In this document: piece after piece, positions 43,715 to 52,317 of the stretch
Position numbering within the stretch: position 1 is the first letter of the stretch
Layout of the letters: every line of letters starts with the position of its first letter
DNA from: an uncultured Verrucomicrobiota bacterium
GTDB taxonomy: Bacteria; Verrucomicrobiota; Verrucomicrobiia; Limisphaerales; UBA9464
DNA length: 64,000 nucleotides
Assembly (NCBI GenBank): GCA_903907925.1
Contig: CAIVQB010000106.1
Span: 88,990 to 152,989, forward strand
Reading direction: 5' to 3'
Notes under the pieces: model-generated
Seen by the model: the letters and a program-made list of their open reading frames with translations, nothing else
Database searches by the model: none
Told to the model about the DNA's origin: nothing
Position numbers and translations under genes: made by a program

Positions 43715-44503
43715 TCACGGGGCATTTCGAGCCGACTTTCGGCTAAGTCGATCCCGGTTGAACTCAACGCAGTCCGAGTACCGAACCCCGCTTCCGCCGA
43801 AGATGTCGAGGGCGCTGCCGATGGTCAGATCGATCCGACCCTGACCGATCCGTTCGACTTCCTGAAGGTCGGCGAGCGACCGGGCGCCGCCGGCGTAGGT
43901 GGAGGGCAGGGGACACCCTTCTGCGAGCAGGGCGACCAGTTCTGAATCGATTCCGCGACACAATCCTTCGACATCGACCGCGTGGATCAGAAACTCGACG
44001 CACCACGCTGCCAGTTGCGAAAAGGTGTCGGCGTTGAGTTTCAATTCGGTGAATTTTTGCCACCGGTCGGTCACGACGAAGTAGTCCTCACCGCGTTTCC
44101 GGCAGCTCAGGTCGAGGATCAACCGGCTTCGGCCAACGCGGGATTCCAGTTCTTTGAGGCGGTCCCAATCCAGGCGCCCGTCGCGGAAGACCCACGACGT
44201 GACGATGACGTGCGACGCCCCGGCATCGAGCCAGCCGGGGGCGTTTTCGGCGGTGATTCCGCCCCCGATCTGGAGTCCACCCGGCCATGCCGCAAGCGCC
44301 TCGCGTGCAGCAGTTTCGTTTCCTGGTCCCAGTTGGATCACGTGGCCGCCGGTGAGGCCGTCCCGACGATAGAGATCGGCGTACCAGCCGGCCGGTCGTT
44401 CCGAGACGAAGTTCGTCTGAACTCCTGCTCCGGTGTCGGACAAGGTGCCCCCGACGATCTGGGTCACGCGGCCTTCGCGGAGGTCGATGCACGGTCGGAA
44501 CAT
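43715..44503 (-). CDS. hisA: HisA, eukaryotic-type phosphoribosylformimino-AICAR-P isomerase
   Basis: HisA catalyses the Amadori isomerisation of ProFAR, the fourth step of histidine synthesis. The 262-residue product begins FRPCIDLREGRVTQIVGGTL, the form seen in plant and fungal HIS6, rather than the IPAIDLxxGxxVRL start of common bacterial HisA. Catalytic aspartates are D7 and D131 (LILDLSCRK), and QIGGGI is at 78-83. The C-terminal half (FLIHAVDVEGLCRGID, STYAGGARSLADL, DLTIGSALDIFGG) also fits the eukaryotic-type clade. It stands alone, divergent from the small receiver-like gene and convergent with the DUF6188-like gene. hisH lies 30 kb away. Confidence 0.88.
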   Translation of the reverse strand: MFRPCIDLREGRVTQIVGGTLSDTGAGVQTNFVSERPAGWYADLYRRDGLTGGHVIQLGPGNETAAREALAAWPGGLQIGGGITAENAPGWLDAGASHVIVTSWVFRDGRLDWDRLKELESRVGRSRLILDLSCRKRGEDYFVVTDRWQKFTELKLNADTFSQLAAWCVEFLIHAVDVEGLCRGIDSELVALLAEGCPLPSTYAGGARSLADLQEVERIGQGRIDLTIGSALDIFGGSGVRYSDCVEFNRDRLSRKSARNAP

Positions 44504-44561
44504 GGGCGCATCCTGCGGAACTCACGGCCCCGGCACAAATTTTTTGCCAGCCTTCGCCCGG

Positions 44562-44954
44562 ATGCCCACGCTACCGACGGTGACCAAACCGCTTGCGATT
44601 GTCTTTTACGAGAACCTGCTTCCCGGCAGCCGCCTGGCCAACTGCCTCACGGATCTCGGGTATCGGGTTTCGACCGTCACCGTAGCCGCGGAACTGGCCG
44701 CCGTGCTGCGCCGGGAACCGCCCATGGTGCTGGTGGCCCAACTCCAATTGCGACAGGGCGACCTTTGCCCGGTGATCACTGAACTGAAGGGCGAACCCGC
44801 GCTGGCCCACCTGCCGGTCATTGGTTACGCGCCGCCGAAGAATCAGGCGTTGCAGGATGCCGCCATCGCGGCGGGCGCGAGCCTGGTGGCCGCCGACACC
44901 GCGGTGCTCGACCAATTGCCGCAGTTGTTGGAACATGCGCTCACCGTGGAATGA
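44562..44954 (+). CDS. Degenerate receiver-domain (CheY-like) protein
   Basis: A 130-residue protein with the alternating strand-helix pattern of a receiver domain: LAIVFYENLLPGSRLANCLTDLGYRVSTV, PPMVLVAQLQLRQGDLCPVI, LPVIGYAPPKNQ and AAIAAGASLVAAD. The acidic pair after strand 1 is reduced to YEN, the phospho-acceptor position after strand 3 is not Asp (VLVAQLQLRQ), and the switch lysine after strand 5 is missing. It should not be phosphorylated in the usual way; it may bind a partner constitutively. ATG 44562 is chosen because the domain starts right after it. It is divergent from hisA, 58 bases apart. Confidence 0.72.
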   Translation: MPTLPTVTKPLAIVFYENLLPGSRLANCLTDLGYRVSTVTVAAELAAVLRREPPMVLVAQLQLRQGDLCPVITELKGEPALAHLPVIGYAPPKNQALQDAAIAAGASLVAADTAVLDQLPQLLEHALTVE

Positions 44955-45049
44955 GTCGTGACTGCGGCCCCTTCTTTTGGGGACGAGTGCTCACGGATCC
45001 GCGACGAGTTTTTGGCCCGATTTTATCCGCTGAATTGATCCTCTGATTT

Positions 45050-45868
45050 ATGTCCATCCCCACTGTTCCCCTGACCCAGGGCATCCACGTCTGTCATCTG
45101 TACTTCCGGCTGGATCGCGCCCGCTGGGCTGCATTGCCGGCCGGTGAATCCGCCGCCGCGTTGAAGCGTTTGGAAGCGGTCTGCGCTGCCAATCCGGGAC
45201 CTGCTGCGCCCCGCGTGATGAGCTTTGCCGGCGTGGGTGGAAAGGCTGACGTCGCCTTCATCCTGTTTGCGGCGGAGCTGCAGCAACTCAGTGCCCAGCA
45301 GCGGGCCGTGGAGCAATCGTTTCCGCCCGGCACATTGATTCCGGTTTACAGCTATCTCAGCGTCACCGAGCTGCCCGATTACGTCACGAGCGATGACGAT
45401 CTGAAGCGCATGCTGCAGAACGGGGAAAAGAAACTGCAGCCGGGAACGCCGGAGTTTGATGCGGCGTTTACATCTGCGAAACAACGGAACGACGATTACA
45501 AACATTACCGCCTGCATCCCGAGATGGAGCCGTGGGAAATCATGTGCTTCTACCCGATGAGCAAGAAGCGGCAGCTGGCGGACAACTGGTATTCGATGGA
45601 CTTCGATGCCCGGAAGAAGCTGATGGCGGGTCATGCCAAGACGGGACGGAAATATGCCGGGAAAATTTCGCAGATGATCACCGGTTCGACCGGCATCGAT
45701 GACTGGGAATGGGGCGTCACCCTGTTCGCGCACAACCTCGATGAGGTCAAAAACATCGTTTACGAGATGCGTTTCGATGAAGTCAGCGCGCGATTTGGTG
45801 AGTTCGGGGCCTTCTACATCGCCCTGACCCTGCCTCCGGTCGATTTGTGGACCCACCTTGGACTCTGA
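45050..45868 (+). CDS. hemQ: Coproheme decarboxylase / chlorite-dismutase-family protein HemQ
   Basis: HemQ decarboxylates coproheme to haem b in the coproporphyrin-dependent pathway. The 272-residue product belongs to the chlorite dismutase family: the HemQ-type catalytic tyrosine Y168 lies in CFYPMSKKR and the haem-ligand histidine H195 in AGHAKTGRKYAGKI. The absence of the chlorite dismutase distal arginine motif and the presence of YPMSKKR favour HemQ over a true chlorite dismutase. A strong terminator follows. HemG/HemY and HemH are not in the window. Confidence 0.88.
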   Translation: MSIPTVPLTQGIHVCHLYFRLDRARWAALPAGESAAALKRLEAVCAANPGPAAPRVMSFAGVGGKADVAFILFAAELQQLSAQQRAVEQSFPPGTLIPVYSYLSVTELPDYVTSDDDLKRMLQNGEKKLQPGTPEFDAAFTSAKQRNDDYKHYRLHPEMEPWEIMCFYPMSKKRQLADNWYSMDFDARKKLMAGHAKTGRKYAGKISQMITGSTGIDDWEWGVTLFAHNLDEVKNIVYEMRFDEVSARFGEFGAFYIALTLPPVDLWTHLGL

Positions 45869-45904
45869 AGGGTGGTGGGCTTTCCGACAGTTGGCGAAGC
45901 GAAC

Positions 45905-45939
45905 AACTCCGCGCTTAAATGGCGCGGAGTTTGTTTTTT
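45905..45939 (+). terminator. Intrinsic terminator after hemQ
   Basis: A perfect 10-bp stem, AACTCCGCGC (45905-45914) with GCGCGGAGTT (45922-45931), a 7-base loop and a following TGTTTTTT. It separates hemQ from the ribosomal protein block. Confidence 0.92.
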
Positions 45940-46030
45940 ATCGGGGGTTCATTTCCGTCAAAACAGGCCCAAAACAATGGATCTGGATCGACCGTGGGGG
46001 GCGTGTAGTGAAGTTTTTTCAAAAAAGCCC

Positions 46031-46058
46031 TTGCAGGCAAGTACCTGATGGGTAAGCT
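46031..46058 (+). promoter_or_regulatory. Possible promoter of the rplB ribosomal operon
   Basis: TTGCAG (46031-46036) and TAAGCT (46053-46058), 16 bases apart, follow an AT-rich TTTTTTCAAAAAA tract that could act as an UP element. The gap 45869-46193 (325 bases) holds this, the hemQ terminator and a leader of about 130 bases with a small hairpin (GTCGG 46100-46104 with CCGAC 46110-46114). I see no gene in it. Confidence 0.45.
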
Positions 46059-46193
46059 CTGCGCTCCGTTTCGCCTTCTCTGAAGTCGAAAATGGAATCG
46101 TCGGTTCGGCCGACAACCAGACCGCTCCGCGCGGCGAGGGAATTATGGCCGAACCCCACGTGAGCGCCGCTCCGTGCTAACTGAATTTTTGCT

Positions 46194-47042
46194 GTGAAAA
46201 CGTTTAGACCGTTAACGCCGTCCCAGCGGTATATGACCGTGCAGGACTTCTCGGACGTCACCAAGACGACCCCGGAGAAGTCGCTCGTCTATACCAAGAA
46301 GAAGTCCGGTGGCCGTAACAATTACGGCCGGGTGACCGCACGCGCCATTGGCGGCGGGCACAAGCAGAAGGTCCGCATGGTGGACTTCCGCCGGAACCGC
46401 TTTGGCCTCGAGGCCAAGGTGGTCGCCATCGAGTACGATCCGGGTCGCAGCGCCCGCATCGCCCTGCTCGAGTACTCCGACAAGAAGAAGACCTACATCG
46501 TGGCCCCGGACGGCCTGAAGGTTGGCGAGACCCTGATGAGCGGACCGACCGCCCCTCCGAGCGTCGGCAACGCCCTTCCGTTGGGCAAGATTCCCGTGGG
46601 TGTTCACATTCACAACATTGAGCTGGTCCCCGGCCGTGGGGCGCAGATCGTTCGTTCGGCGGGATCGGCGGCAACGCTGATGTCCCGTGACGAGGGGTAT
46701 GCGCAGGTTCGCCTTCCGTCGGGCGAAATCCGCCGGATCCACGAAAACTGCCTCGCCACCATCGGCCAGGTTGGAAACGCCCAATGGGAGAACGTGGTTT
46801 ACGGCAAGGCCGGCCGCACCCGCTGGTTGGGCAAGCGCTCGCAAAGCCGCGGAATGGTCCGGAACCCGGTCGATCACCCGAACGGTGGCGGCCAGGGCAA
46901 GTCCAAGGGCGGCGGTGGACGCCAGCATCTCACGTCGCCGTGGGGTCTGCTCGCCAAGGGCTACCGCACCCGCAACAAACACAAAATCTCGAACCGGTTC
47001 ATTCTCGTCCGTCGTGACGGCCGGCCAATGAAGCTCAAGTAA
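46194..47042 (+). CDS. rplB: 50S ribosomal protein L2
   Basis: L2 binds 23S rRNA near the peptidyl transferase centre. The 282-residue product starts at GTG 46194 with [12 protein letters not shown] and contains [15 protein letters not shown] and the C-terminal [17 protein letters not shown] with the conserved histidine. It opens the block; rpsJ, rplC, rplD and rplW, normally just upstream, are not adjacent. Confidence 0.97.
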   Translation: MKTFRPLTPSQRYMTVQDFSDVTKTTPEKSLVYTKKKSGGRNNYGRVTARAIGGGHKQKVRMVDFRRNRFGLEAKVVAIEYDPGRSARIALLEYSDKKKTYIVAPDGLKVGETLMSGPTAPPSVGNALPLGKIPVGVHIHNIELVPGRGAQIVRSAGSAATLMSRDEGYAQVRLPSGEIRRIHENCLATIGQVGNAQWENVVYGKAGRTRWLGKRSQSRGMVRNPVDHPNGGGQGKSKGGGGRQHLTSPWGLLAKGYRTRNKHKISNRFILVRRDGRPMKLK

Positions 47043-47046
47043 TCTT

Positions 47047-47328
47047 ATGGGTCGTTCCCTTAAAAAGGGTCCCTTTGTGGACCAGCATCTGACCGACAAG
47101 ATCGAGAAGGCCAGGACCAGCAAGTCCAAGACCCCGATCCGGACTTGGTCCCGTCGTTCGACGATCACGCCTGATTTCGTGGGCCTGACGTTCAGTGTTC
47201 ACAACGGGAAGGTGTTCAACCCGGTGTTCGTCACCGAGAACATGGTCGGGCACAAGCTCGGCGAGTTCTCCTTCACCCGCACGTTCAAGAAACACGGCGC
47301 CCACACCGCGAAGGCGGAGGCGAAGTAG
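47047..47328 (+). CDS. rpsS: 30S ribosomal protein S19
   Basis: S19 forms part of the small-subunit head and contacts S13. The 93-residue product begins [14 protein letters not shown] and contains [22 protein letters not shown]. It starts four bases after rplB, with the standard rplB-rpsS-rplV-rpsC order. Confidence 0.97.
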   Translation: MGRSLKKGPFVDQHLTDKIEKARTSKSKTPIRTWSRRSTITPDFVGLTFSVHNGKVFNPVFVTENMVGHKLGEFSFTRTFKKHGAHTAKAEAK

Positions 47329-47343
47329 CATCGAGGAATCGCC

Positions 47344-47682
47344 ATGGAAGTTCGTTCGGTATACAAAAATTTCAGGATGTCTCCGCAGAAGGTGCGCGAG
47401 GTCGTCCGTCAGGTGCGCGGGATGAATGCGCAGCATGCGTTGAGCGTGTTGCAGTTTGTGCCCCGCAAATCAGCGCAGGCTGTGGCCAAGACTCTGAAGT
47501 CCGCCATTGCCAACGCGGAGAACAATCACGGCCTCAAGCCGGAGACCTTGATCATCCGCGAGGCTCACGCCATGACCGCAGCGTCGCTGCGTCGGTTCAC
47601 CCCGAAGGCCCGCGGTTCCGCAGGCCCGATCATCAAGCGGAGCTGCCACATCCAGATCGTCCTTTCCGACACGTCCGAATAG
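47344..47682 (+). CDS. rplV: 50S ribosomal protein L22
   Basis: L22 lines the exit tunnel with its beta hairpin. The 112-residue product has the N-terminal [17 protein letters not shown] and the hairpin segment [23 protein letters not shown]. The start fits the family and lies 15 bases after rpsS. Confidence 0.97.
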   Translation: MEVRSVYKNFRMSPQKVREVVRQVRGMNAQHALSVLQFVPRKSAQAVAKTLKSAIANAENNHGLKPETLIIREAHAMTAASLRRFTPKARGSAGPIIKRSCHIQIVLSDTSE

Positions 47683-47689
47683 CACGCCT

Positions 47690-48370
47690 ATGGGCCAGAA
47701 AACCAATCCAGTGGGTTTCCGCATCCCGGTCAATCGGGACTGGCGGTCGAAGTGGTTCGCCTCGAAAAAAGATTTCGGCGGGCTGCTCGAAGAAGACCGG
47801 CTCATCCGGCTGACGCTCAAGCGCAAGCTCGAGTCCGCCTCGGTGCCCCGCATCAACATTGAACGCGCCGCCTCCCGTTGCCGCGTCACCATCTACACGG
47901 CCCGGCCGGGTGTGGTGATCGGTCGCAAGGGCTCGGAAATCGACAAGCTCAAGGAGGAACTCTCCAAGCTGACCGGCAAGGATGTCTACGTCGACATTCA
48001 GGAAATCAAGCAGCCCGAGATCGATGCCCAGCTCGTCGCCGACAACGTCGCGATCCAGCTTGAACGCCGCATTTCCTTCCGCCGCGCCATGAAGAAGGCG
48101 GTCCAGACCGCCATGGATTTCGGCGCCGAGGGAATCAAGATCCGCTGTGGCGGACGCCTGGGTGGAGCCGAATTGTCCCGCGTTGAGACCTATCACGAGG
48201 GCCGGGTTCCGTTGCACACGCTCCGGGCCAACATCGATTACGGCTTTGCCGAAGCGCAGACGGTCTACGGCAAGCTGGGAGTGAAATGCTGGATCTGCAA
48301 GGGCGAGAGCAAGAAGACCCAGCCCGTCGCCAACCCCCGCCCGGTCGAAGCACCGGTGGTTGGGAAATAG
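47690..48370 (+). CDS. rpsC: 30S ribosomal protein S3
   Basis: S3 sits at the mRNA entry channel and has helicase-like activity with S4. The 226-residue product has [21 protein letters not shown] at the N terminus, the KH-domain motif [17 protein letters not shown], and [31 protein letters not shown]. It starts seven bases after rplV. Confidence 0.97.
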   Translation: MGQKTNPVGFRIPVNRDWRSKWFASKKDFGGLLEEDRLIRLTLKRKLESASVPRINIERAASRCRVTIYTARPGVVIGRKGSEIDKLKEELSKLTGKDVYVDIQEIKQPEIDAQLVADNVAIQLERRISFRRAMKKAVQTAMDFGAEGIKIRCGGRLGGAELSRVETYHEGRVPLHTLRANIDYGFAEAQTVYGKLGVKCWICKGESKKTQPVANPRPVEAPVVGK

Positions 48371-48408
48371 TCAACCGTCACCCCGAAATTTTCTAGGAAA
48401 CTGAAGTT

Positions 48409-48828
48409 ATGGCGTTGATGCCGGCAAGGGTTAAGTACCGCAAGATGCACCGCGGACACCGCACGGGGATTGCCTCGCGCGGCAACACGGTGGCCTTCGG
48501 TGAATACGGCCTCCAGGCGCTCGAGCGTTGCTGGATGGACACCAAGCAGATCGAGGCGGCACGCGTGGCGGTCACCCGCTACATGAAGCGCCGCGGCAAG
48601 GTTTGGATCCGGATCTTCCCGGACAAGAGCTACACCAAGAAGCCGCTGGAAGTCCGAATGGGCACCGGCAAGGGCGCGGTGGAGTCCTGGGTCGCGGTCA
48701 TCCGGCCGGCCACGATTTTGTTCGAGGTGGACGGTGTCACCGAGGTGGTCGCCCGCGAAGCGATGCGCCTGGCAGCAACCAAGCTGCCGATCAGCACCAA
48801 ATTCATCGCACGCCACAAGATGGCCTGA
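48409..48828 (+). CDS. rplP: 50S ribosomal protein L16
   Basis: L16 helps form the A-site tRNA-binding region of the large subunit. The 139-residue product contains [16 protein letters not shown] and [30 protein letters not shown]. Length and order (after rpsC) are standard. Confidence 0.97.
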   Translation: MALMPARVKYRKMHRGHRTGIASRGNTVAFGEYGLQALERCWMDTKQIEAARVAVTRYMKRRGKVWIRIFPDKSYTKKPLEVRMGTGKGAVESWVAVIRPATILFEVDGVTEVVAREAMRLAATKLPISTKFIARHKMA

Positions 48829-48838
48829 GGAGTAGCAC

Positions 48839-49060
48839 ATGGCTAAGACCGCTTATAACGATTTGACGGCGCAGGAGCTCAAGGCGAAAAGCCAGGAGTT
48901 GCGCCAGGAGCTTTTCAACCTCCGGCTTCAGAAGGCGACCGCTCGGCTCGAAAAGCCGCATCGGATCACCGAACTGCGCAAGGAGATCGCCCGCTGCGAA
49001 ACGCGGCTTTCCCACCTGTGCCTGACGGCGCCGGCGAAGGCCACCGCCCCCAAAGCTTGA
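48839..49060 (+). CDS. rpmC: 50S ribosomal protein L29
   Basis: L29 is a small two-helix protein at the tunnel exit, a docking site for trigger factor and SRP. The 73-residue product has LTAQELKAKSQELRQELFNLRLQKATARLEKPHRI. The short Ala/Lys-rich tail (TAPAKATAPKA) is slightly longer than usual. Confidence 0.95.
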   Translation: MAKTAYNDLTAQELKAKSQELRQELFNLRLQKATARLEKPHRITELRKEIARCETRLSHLCLTAPAKATAPKA

Positions 49061-49066
49061 CGAAGT

Positions 49067-49354
49067 ATGGCTGAGCAAACATTAGTCCGTGGCCACCGCA
49101 AGGAGCGGGTCGGCGAAGTGGTCTCCGACCGGATGACCAAGACCATTGTCGTTCGTGTGGAACGCCGCTTTCGGCATCCCCAGTTCAAGAAGGTCGTGAC
49201 GAGCTTCAAGAAGCTGTACGCCCACGACGAAAAGGAGGAGGCCCAGATCGGGGACCTCGTCCGGATCCAGGAAACCCGTCCGATTTCAAAAACCAAGTGC
49301 TGGCGCCTGGTGGAGATTCTCAACGCCGACGGCACGAGCCGTCCGTTGGTCTGA
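49067..49354 (+). CDS. rpsQ: 30S ribosomal protein S17
   Basis: S17 is an OB-fold protein that binds helix 11 of 16S rRNA early in assembly. The 95-residue product contains [32 protein letters not shown] and [19 protein letters not shown]. It starts six bases after rpmC. Confidence 0.96.
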   Translation: MAEQTLVRGHRKERVGEVVSDRMTKTIVVRVERRFRHPQFKKVVTSFKKLYAHDEKEEAQIGDLVRIQETRPISKTKCWRLVEILNADGTSRPLV

Positions 49355-49371
49355 CCCCCGAGGACTGAATT

Positions 49372-49737
49372 ATGCTTCAAATCCGTTCCAGTCTTGACGT
49401 TGCCGACAACACCGGCGCGAAGGTCGCATGGACCATCGGCGTGTTGGGCCGCAACCAGCGTTACGCCCGTGTGGGTGACGTGATCAAGGTCCACATCAAG
49501 GAGGCCGCTCCCGATGGTTCCGTGAAAAAGGGCGAGGTCCAGAATGCGGTGGTCGTCCGCACCCGCCAGGCCATCCGCCGGGCAGATGGCTCTTATCTAC
49601 GCTTTGACCGCAATGCGGTGGTCATCATCGACAAGGAAAACAATCCGAAGGGCACCCGCATCTTCGGCCCGGTGGCACGCGAGCTCCGGGAGAAAAAGTT
49701 CATGAAGATCATCTCCCTCGCTCCCGAGGTGATTTGA
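49372..49737 (+). CDS. rplN: 50S ribosomal protein L14
   Basis: L14 lies at the subunit interface and binds RsfS and other factors. The 121-residue product has the family length and motifs: [13 protein letters not shown] near the N terminus, [28 protein letters not shown], and [27 protein letters not shown] at the end. Confidence 0.97.
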   Translation: MLQIRSSLDVADNTGAKVAWTIGVLGRNQRYARVGDVIKVHIKEAAPDGSVKKGEVQNAVVVRTRQAIRRADGSYLRFDRNAVVIIDKENNPKGTRIFGPVARELREKKFMKIISLAPEVI

Positions 49738-49768
49738 AATCCGGTGATCTGATTCCCGTTACCCAGCC

Positions 49769-50095
49769 ATGAAGGTGGAAACCAAATTCAAATTTCACGT
49801 CCGCAGCGGCGACGAAGTCGTCGTGATCGCCGGTTCGGCCAAGGGCCGTCGCGGCAAGATCTCCCGCGTCCTGACTGCCCGCAAAGCCGTCATCCTCGAG
49901 GGGACCGACGAACGCAGCAAGGAGACCGATGACAAGCGTCGTCTGGTCAAACCGGTGCAGCACTATCTCCGCAAGAGCCAGCAGAATCCCCAGGGGGGCC
50001 TGCTCTGGCTCGAAGGGCCGGTGCATGTGTCCAATGTCATGAAGGTGGACGAGTACGAGCGGCGGAACGCCAAGAGTGCCGCCAAAACCCGCTAA
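49769..50095 (+). CDS. rplX: 50S ribosomal protein L24
   Basis: L24 starts large-subunit assembly. The 108-residue product has the KOW motif region [21 protein letters not shown] and a C-terminal [19 protein letters not shown]. It sits between rplN and rplE as expected. Confidence 0.95.
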   Translation: MKVETKFKFHVRSGDEVVVIAGSAKGRRGKISRVLTARKAVILEGTDERSKETDDKRRLVKPVQHYLRKSQQNPQGGLLWLEGPVHVSNVMKVDEYERRNAKSAAKTR

Positions 50096-50109
50096 GCCGA
50101 CCCCGCGAA

Positions 50110-50649
50110 ATGAAGGCCCGTCTTTACAAGAAATACGTCGACGAAGTGCTCCCCGCGCTCAAGGAAAAGCGCGGCTATGCCAACGTCCATCAGATCCCTC
50201 GCATCGAGAAGATCGTCATCAACATGGGCGTCTCCTGCTCCTCGGAAAAAGGTTCCGTGGAAGAGGCGGTGAAGGATCTGACCCAGATCACCGGGCGCAA
50301 ACCGGTCATCAACATGTCCCGCAAGAGCGTCGCGAACTTCAAGTTGCGCGCCGGCCAGGCGATTGGTTGCCGGGTCACGCTTCGCCGCGAGGTAATGTAT
50401 GAGTTCTTCGACCGCCTGGTGACCGCCGCGCTGCCCCGCATTCGTGACTTCCGCGGTGTCTCGGTCCGTCAGTTTGACGGCCGCGGCTCCTATTCGCTCG
50501 GACTCCCGGACCAGACCATTTTCCCGGAGATCGAACTCGACAAGATCAAGCGCCAGCAGGGCATGGACATCACCATCGTGACCACGGCCGACTCCAACGA
50601 TGAGGCGTACGATCTCCTCAAATTGATGGGGATGCCGTTCTCCAAGTAA
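50110..50649 (+). CDS. rplE: 50S ribosomal protein L5
   Basis: L5 carries 5S rRNA in the central protuberance. The 179-residue product has [55 protein letters not shown] and [22 protein letters not shown], all diagnostic. It starts 14 bases after rplX. Confidence 0.97.
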   Translation: MKARLYKKYVDEVLPALKEKRGYANVHQIPRIEKIVINMGVSCSSEKGSVEEAVKDLTQITGRKPVINMSRKSVANFKLRAGQAIGCRVTLRREVMYEFFDRLVTAALPRIRDFRGVSVRQFDGRGSYSLGLPDQTIFPEIELDKIKRQQGMDITIVTTADSNDEAYDLLKLMGMPFSK

Positions 50650-50668
50650 ACTTTCAAGCGATACTCTT

Positions 50669-50938
50669 ATGGCCAAGAAATCCTGGCTGGAACGCAATAA
50701 AAAGAAGGCTGCCGTGGTGAAGAAATTCGCCGCCGTGCGGGCCGAGATGAAGGCCAAGGGCGATTACGCCGGCCTGAGCAAACTGCCGAAGAACGCCAGC
50801 CCCGTTCGGTTGGTGAACCGCTGCAAGTTCAGTGGTCGCCGCCGCGGATTCCTCCGCAAGTACGGCTGCTCACGGCTAACCTTCCGCGAAAGCGCCGTCG
50901 CCGGTTTGATTCCGGGTGTGACGAAATCCAGCTGGTAA
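50669..50938 (+). CDS. rpsN: 30S ribosomal protein S14, zinc-free long form
   Basis: S14 is needed for 30S head assembly. The 89-residue product is the long form without the two CxxC zinc pairs; the core [25 protein letters not shown] keeps two isolated cysteines, but not in zinc-binding spacing. It therefore should not need zinc. Confidence 0.95.
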   Translation: MAKKSWLERNKKKAAVVKKFAAVRAEMKAKGDYAGLSKLPKNASPVRLVNRCKFSGRRRGFLRKYGCSRLTFRESAVAGLIPGVTKSSW

Positions 50939-50963
50939 TACGCCACCGACCCACGCCGCCGTC

Positions 50964-51350
50964 ATGAACGATCCCATTGCCGACCTTCTCACCCGCATCC
51001 GAAATGCGGGCAGCGCCCTCCATCCGGAGGTCGCGATTCCCCACTCCAAAATGAAGGAGTCGATCGCGCACCTGCTGAAACGCGAAGGCTACATCGCCAG
51101 CGTCGCCGTGGAGGGCGCGGTTGTGAAAACTCTCAAACTCGGGTTGCGCTATCAGAACCGCAAGACCGTCATCACCGGCATCAAGCAGGTGAGCACCCCG
51201 GGTCTCCGTCGTTACGTCAGCAGCACCGAGATCCCCCGGGTCCTCGGCGGCATGGGCGTGGCAATCCTCTCGACCCCCAAGGGTCTGATGACGGGTTCCG
51301 ACGCGCGGAAGCAAAACACCGGCGGCGAAGTGGTCTGCTACATCTGGTAA
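50964..51350 (+). CDS. rpsH: 30S ribosomal protein S8
   Basis: S8 binds the central domain of 16S rRNA and in E. coli represses the spc operon. The 128-residue product has NDPIADLLTRIRNAG at the start, and SSTEIPRVLGGMGVAILSTPKGLMTG and GGEVVCYIW at the end. The standard position is after rpsN. Confidence 0.97.
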   Translation: MNDPIADLLTRIRNAGSALHPEVAIPHSKMKESIAHLLKREGYIASVAVEGAVVKTLKLGLRYQNRKTVITGIKQVSTPGLRRYVSSTEIPRVLGGMGVAILSTPKGLMTGSDARKQNTGGEVVCYIW

Positions 51351-51362
51351 AAAGGTTTTTGT

Positions 51363-51899
51363 ATGTCACGTATTGGTAAAGCGCCCGTTCCGATTCCCGC
51401 CAAGGTCAAGGTGACCGTCACCGGGACCCGTGTCGCGGCCGAGGGCCCCAAGGGCAAGCTCGAACTGAATCTCCCCGCGCTGACCGCGGCGGCGGTGGAT
51501 GGCGGCACGGTCCGCGTCACCTGCGTGGGTGAAGGCAACCAGGCCCGCGCGATGCACGGACTGGCCCGCGCCCTCGTCAATAACATGGTCAAAGGCGTCG
51601 CTGACGGCTTCCAGAAGAAACTGGAAATTCAGGGCGTCGGCTTCAAAGCGGCCGTGCAGGGGAGTGTAGTCAATCTCTCCCTCGGCTTCAGCCATCCCAT
51701 TCTTTACCCGATTCCCGCGGGCATCAAGGTCACCGTCGAGGAGAACACCAAGGTGACCATCGATGGCGCTGACAAGGAAACGGTCGGGCGCGTCGCTGCG
51801 GAGATCCGCAGCTACTACCCTCCCGAGCCCTACAAGGGCAAGGGTGTCCGTTATGTCGGCGAGAAGGTCGTCCGCAAGGAAGGCAAGACCGTTCAATAA
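51363..51899 (+). CDS. rplF: 50S ribosomal protein L6
   Basis: L6 supports the factor-binding region near the sarcin-ricin loop. The 178-residue product begins [14 protein letters not shown] and ends [25 protein letters not shown], both family landmarks. The [10 protein letters not shown] segment marks the domain boundary. Confidence 0.97.
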   Translation: MSRIGKAPVPIPAKVKVTVTGTRVAAEGPKGKLELNLPALTAAAVDGGTVRVTCVGEGNQARAMHGLARALVNNMVKGVADGFQKKLEIQGVGFKAAVQGSVVNLSLGFSHPILYPIPAGIKVTVEENTKVTIDGADKETVGRVAAEIRSYYPPEPYKGKGVRYVGEKVVRKEGKTVQ

Positions 51900-51934
51900 G
51901 GAAGTCGGGTTCAACCCTAGATTCCGTCCGCAGA

Positions 51935-52297
51935 ATGAGAACAGAACACAAGCAGCGTCTCGCACAACTTCGCCACTGGCGTGTCCGCAAACACGTCGTT
52001 GGCAGCGCCGAGCGGCCCCGGATGAGCGTCAAGTTCACCGGTCAGCACATCTACGTCCAGATCATCGACGACGCCGCGGGGGCAACCCTCGCCGCGGTCA
52101 GCACCCGGGGCAAAGCCGCCCCGGCCGGTGTCAAGGGCGCCAATGTCGCCAGCGCCGTCCTCGTGGGCAAGGCCGTCGCTGAGGCCGCCAAGGCCAAGGG
52201 CGTTGCGACGGTGGTTTTCGACCGTGGCTCAGCCCGGTATCATGGCAAGGTCAAGGCGCTGGCGGATGCCGCGCGCGAAGCCGGACTCAAGTTTTAA
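51935..52297 (+). CDS. rplR: 50S ribosomal protein L18
   Basis: L18 binds 5S rRNA beside L5. The 120-residue product has [31 protein letters not shown] and the end [28 protein letters not shown]. The position between rplF and rpsE is standard. Confidence 0.96.
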   Translation: MRTEHKQRLAQLRHWRVRKHVVGSAERPRMSVKFTGQHIYVQIIDDAAGATLAAVSTRGKAAPAGVKGANVASAVLVGKAVAEAAKAKGVATVVFDRGSARYHGKVKALADAAREAGLKF

Positions 52298-52317
52298 CAC
52301 TTACCGAGGTAACGATT

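Noticed and set aside
45050-45868. True chlorite dismutase
   Set aside because: The YPMSKKR segment and its tyrosine fit HemQ, and no perchlorate or chlorate reduction gene is near.
45858-46055. 65-codon frame between hemQ and rplB
   Set aside because: It runs through the hemQ terminator and the likely promoter, starts with TTG inside hemQ, and resembles no family.
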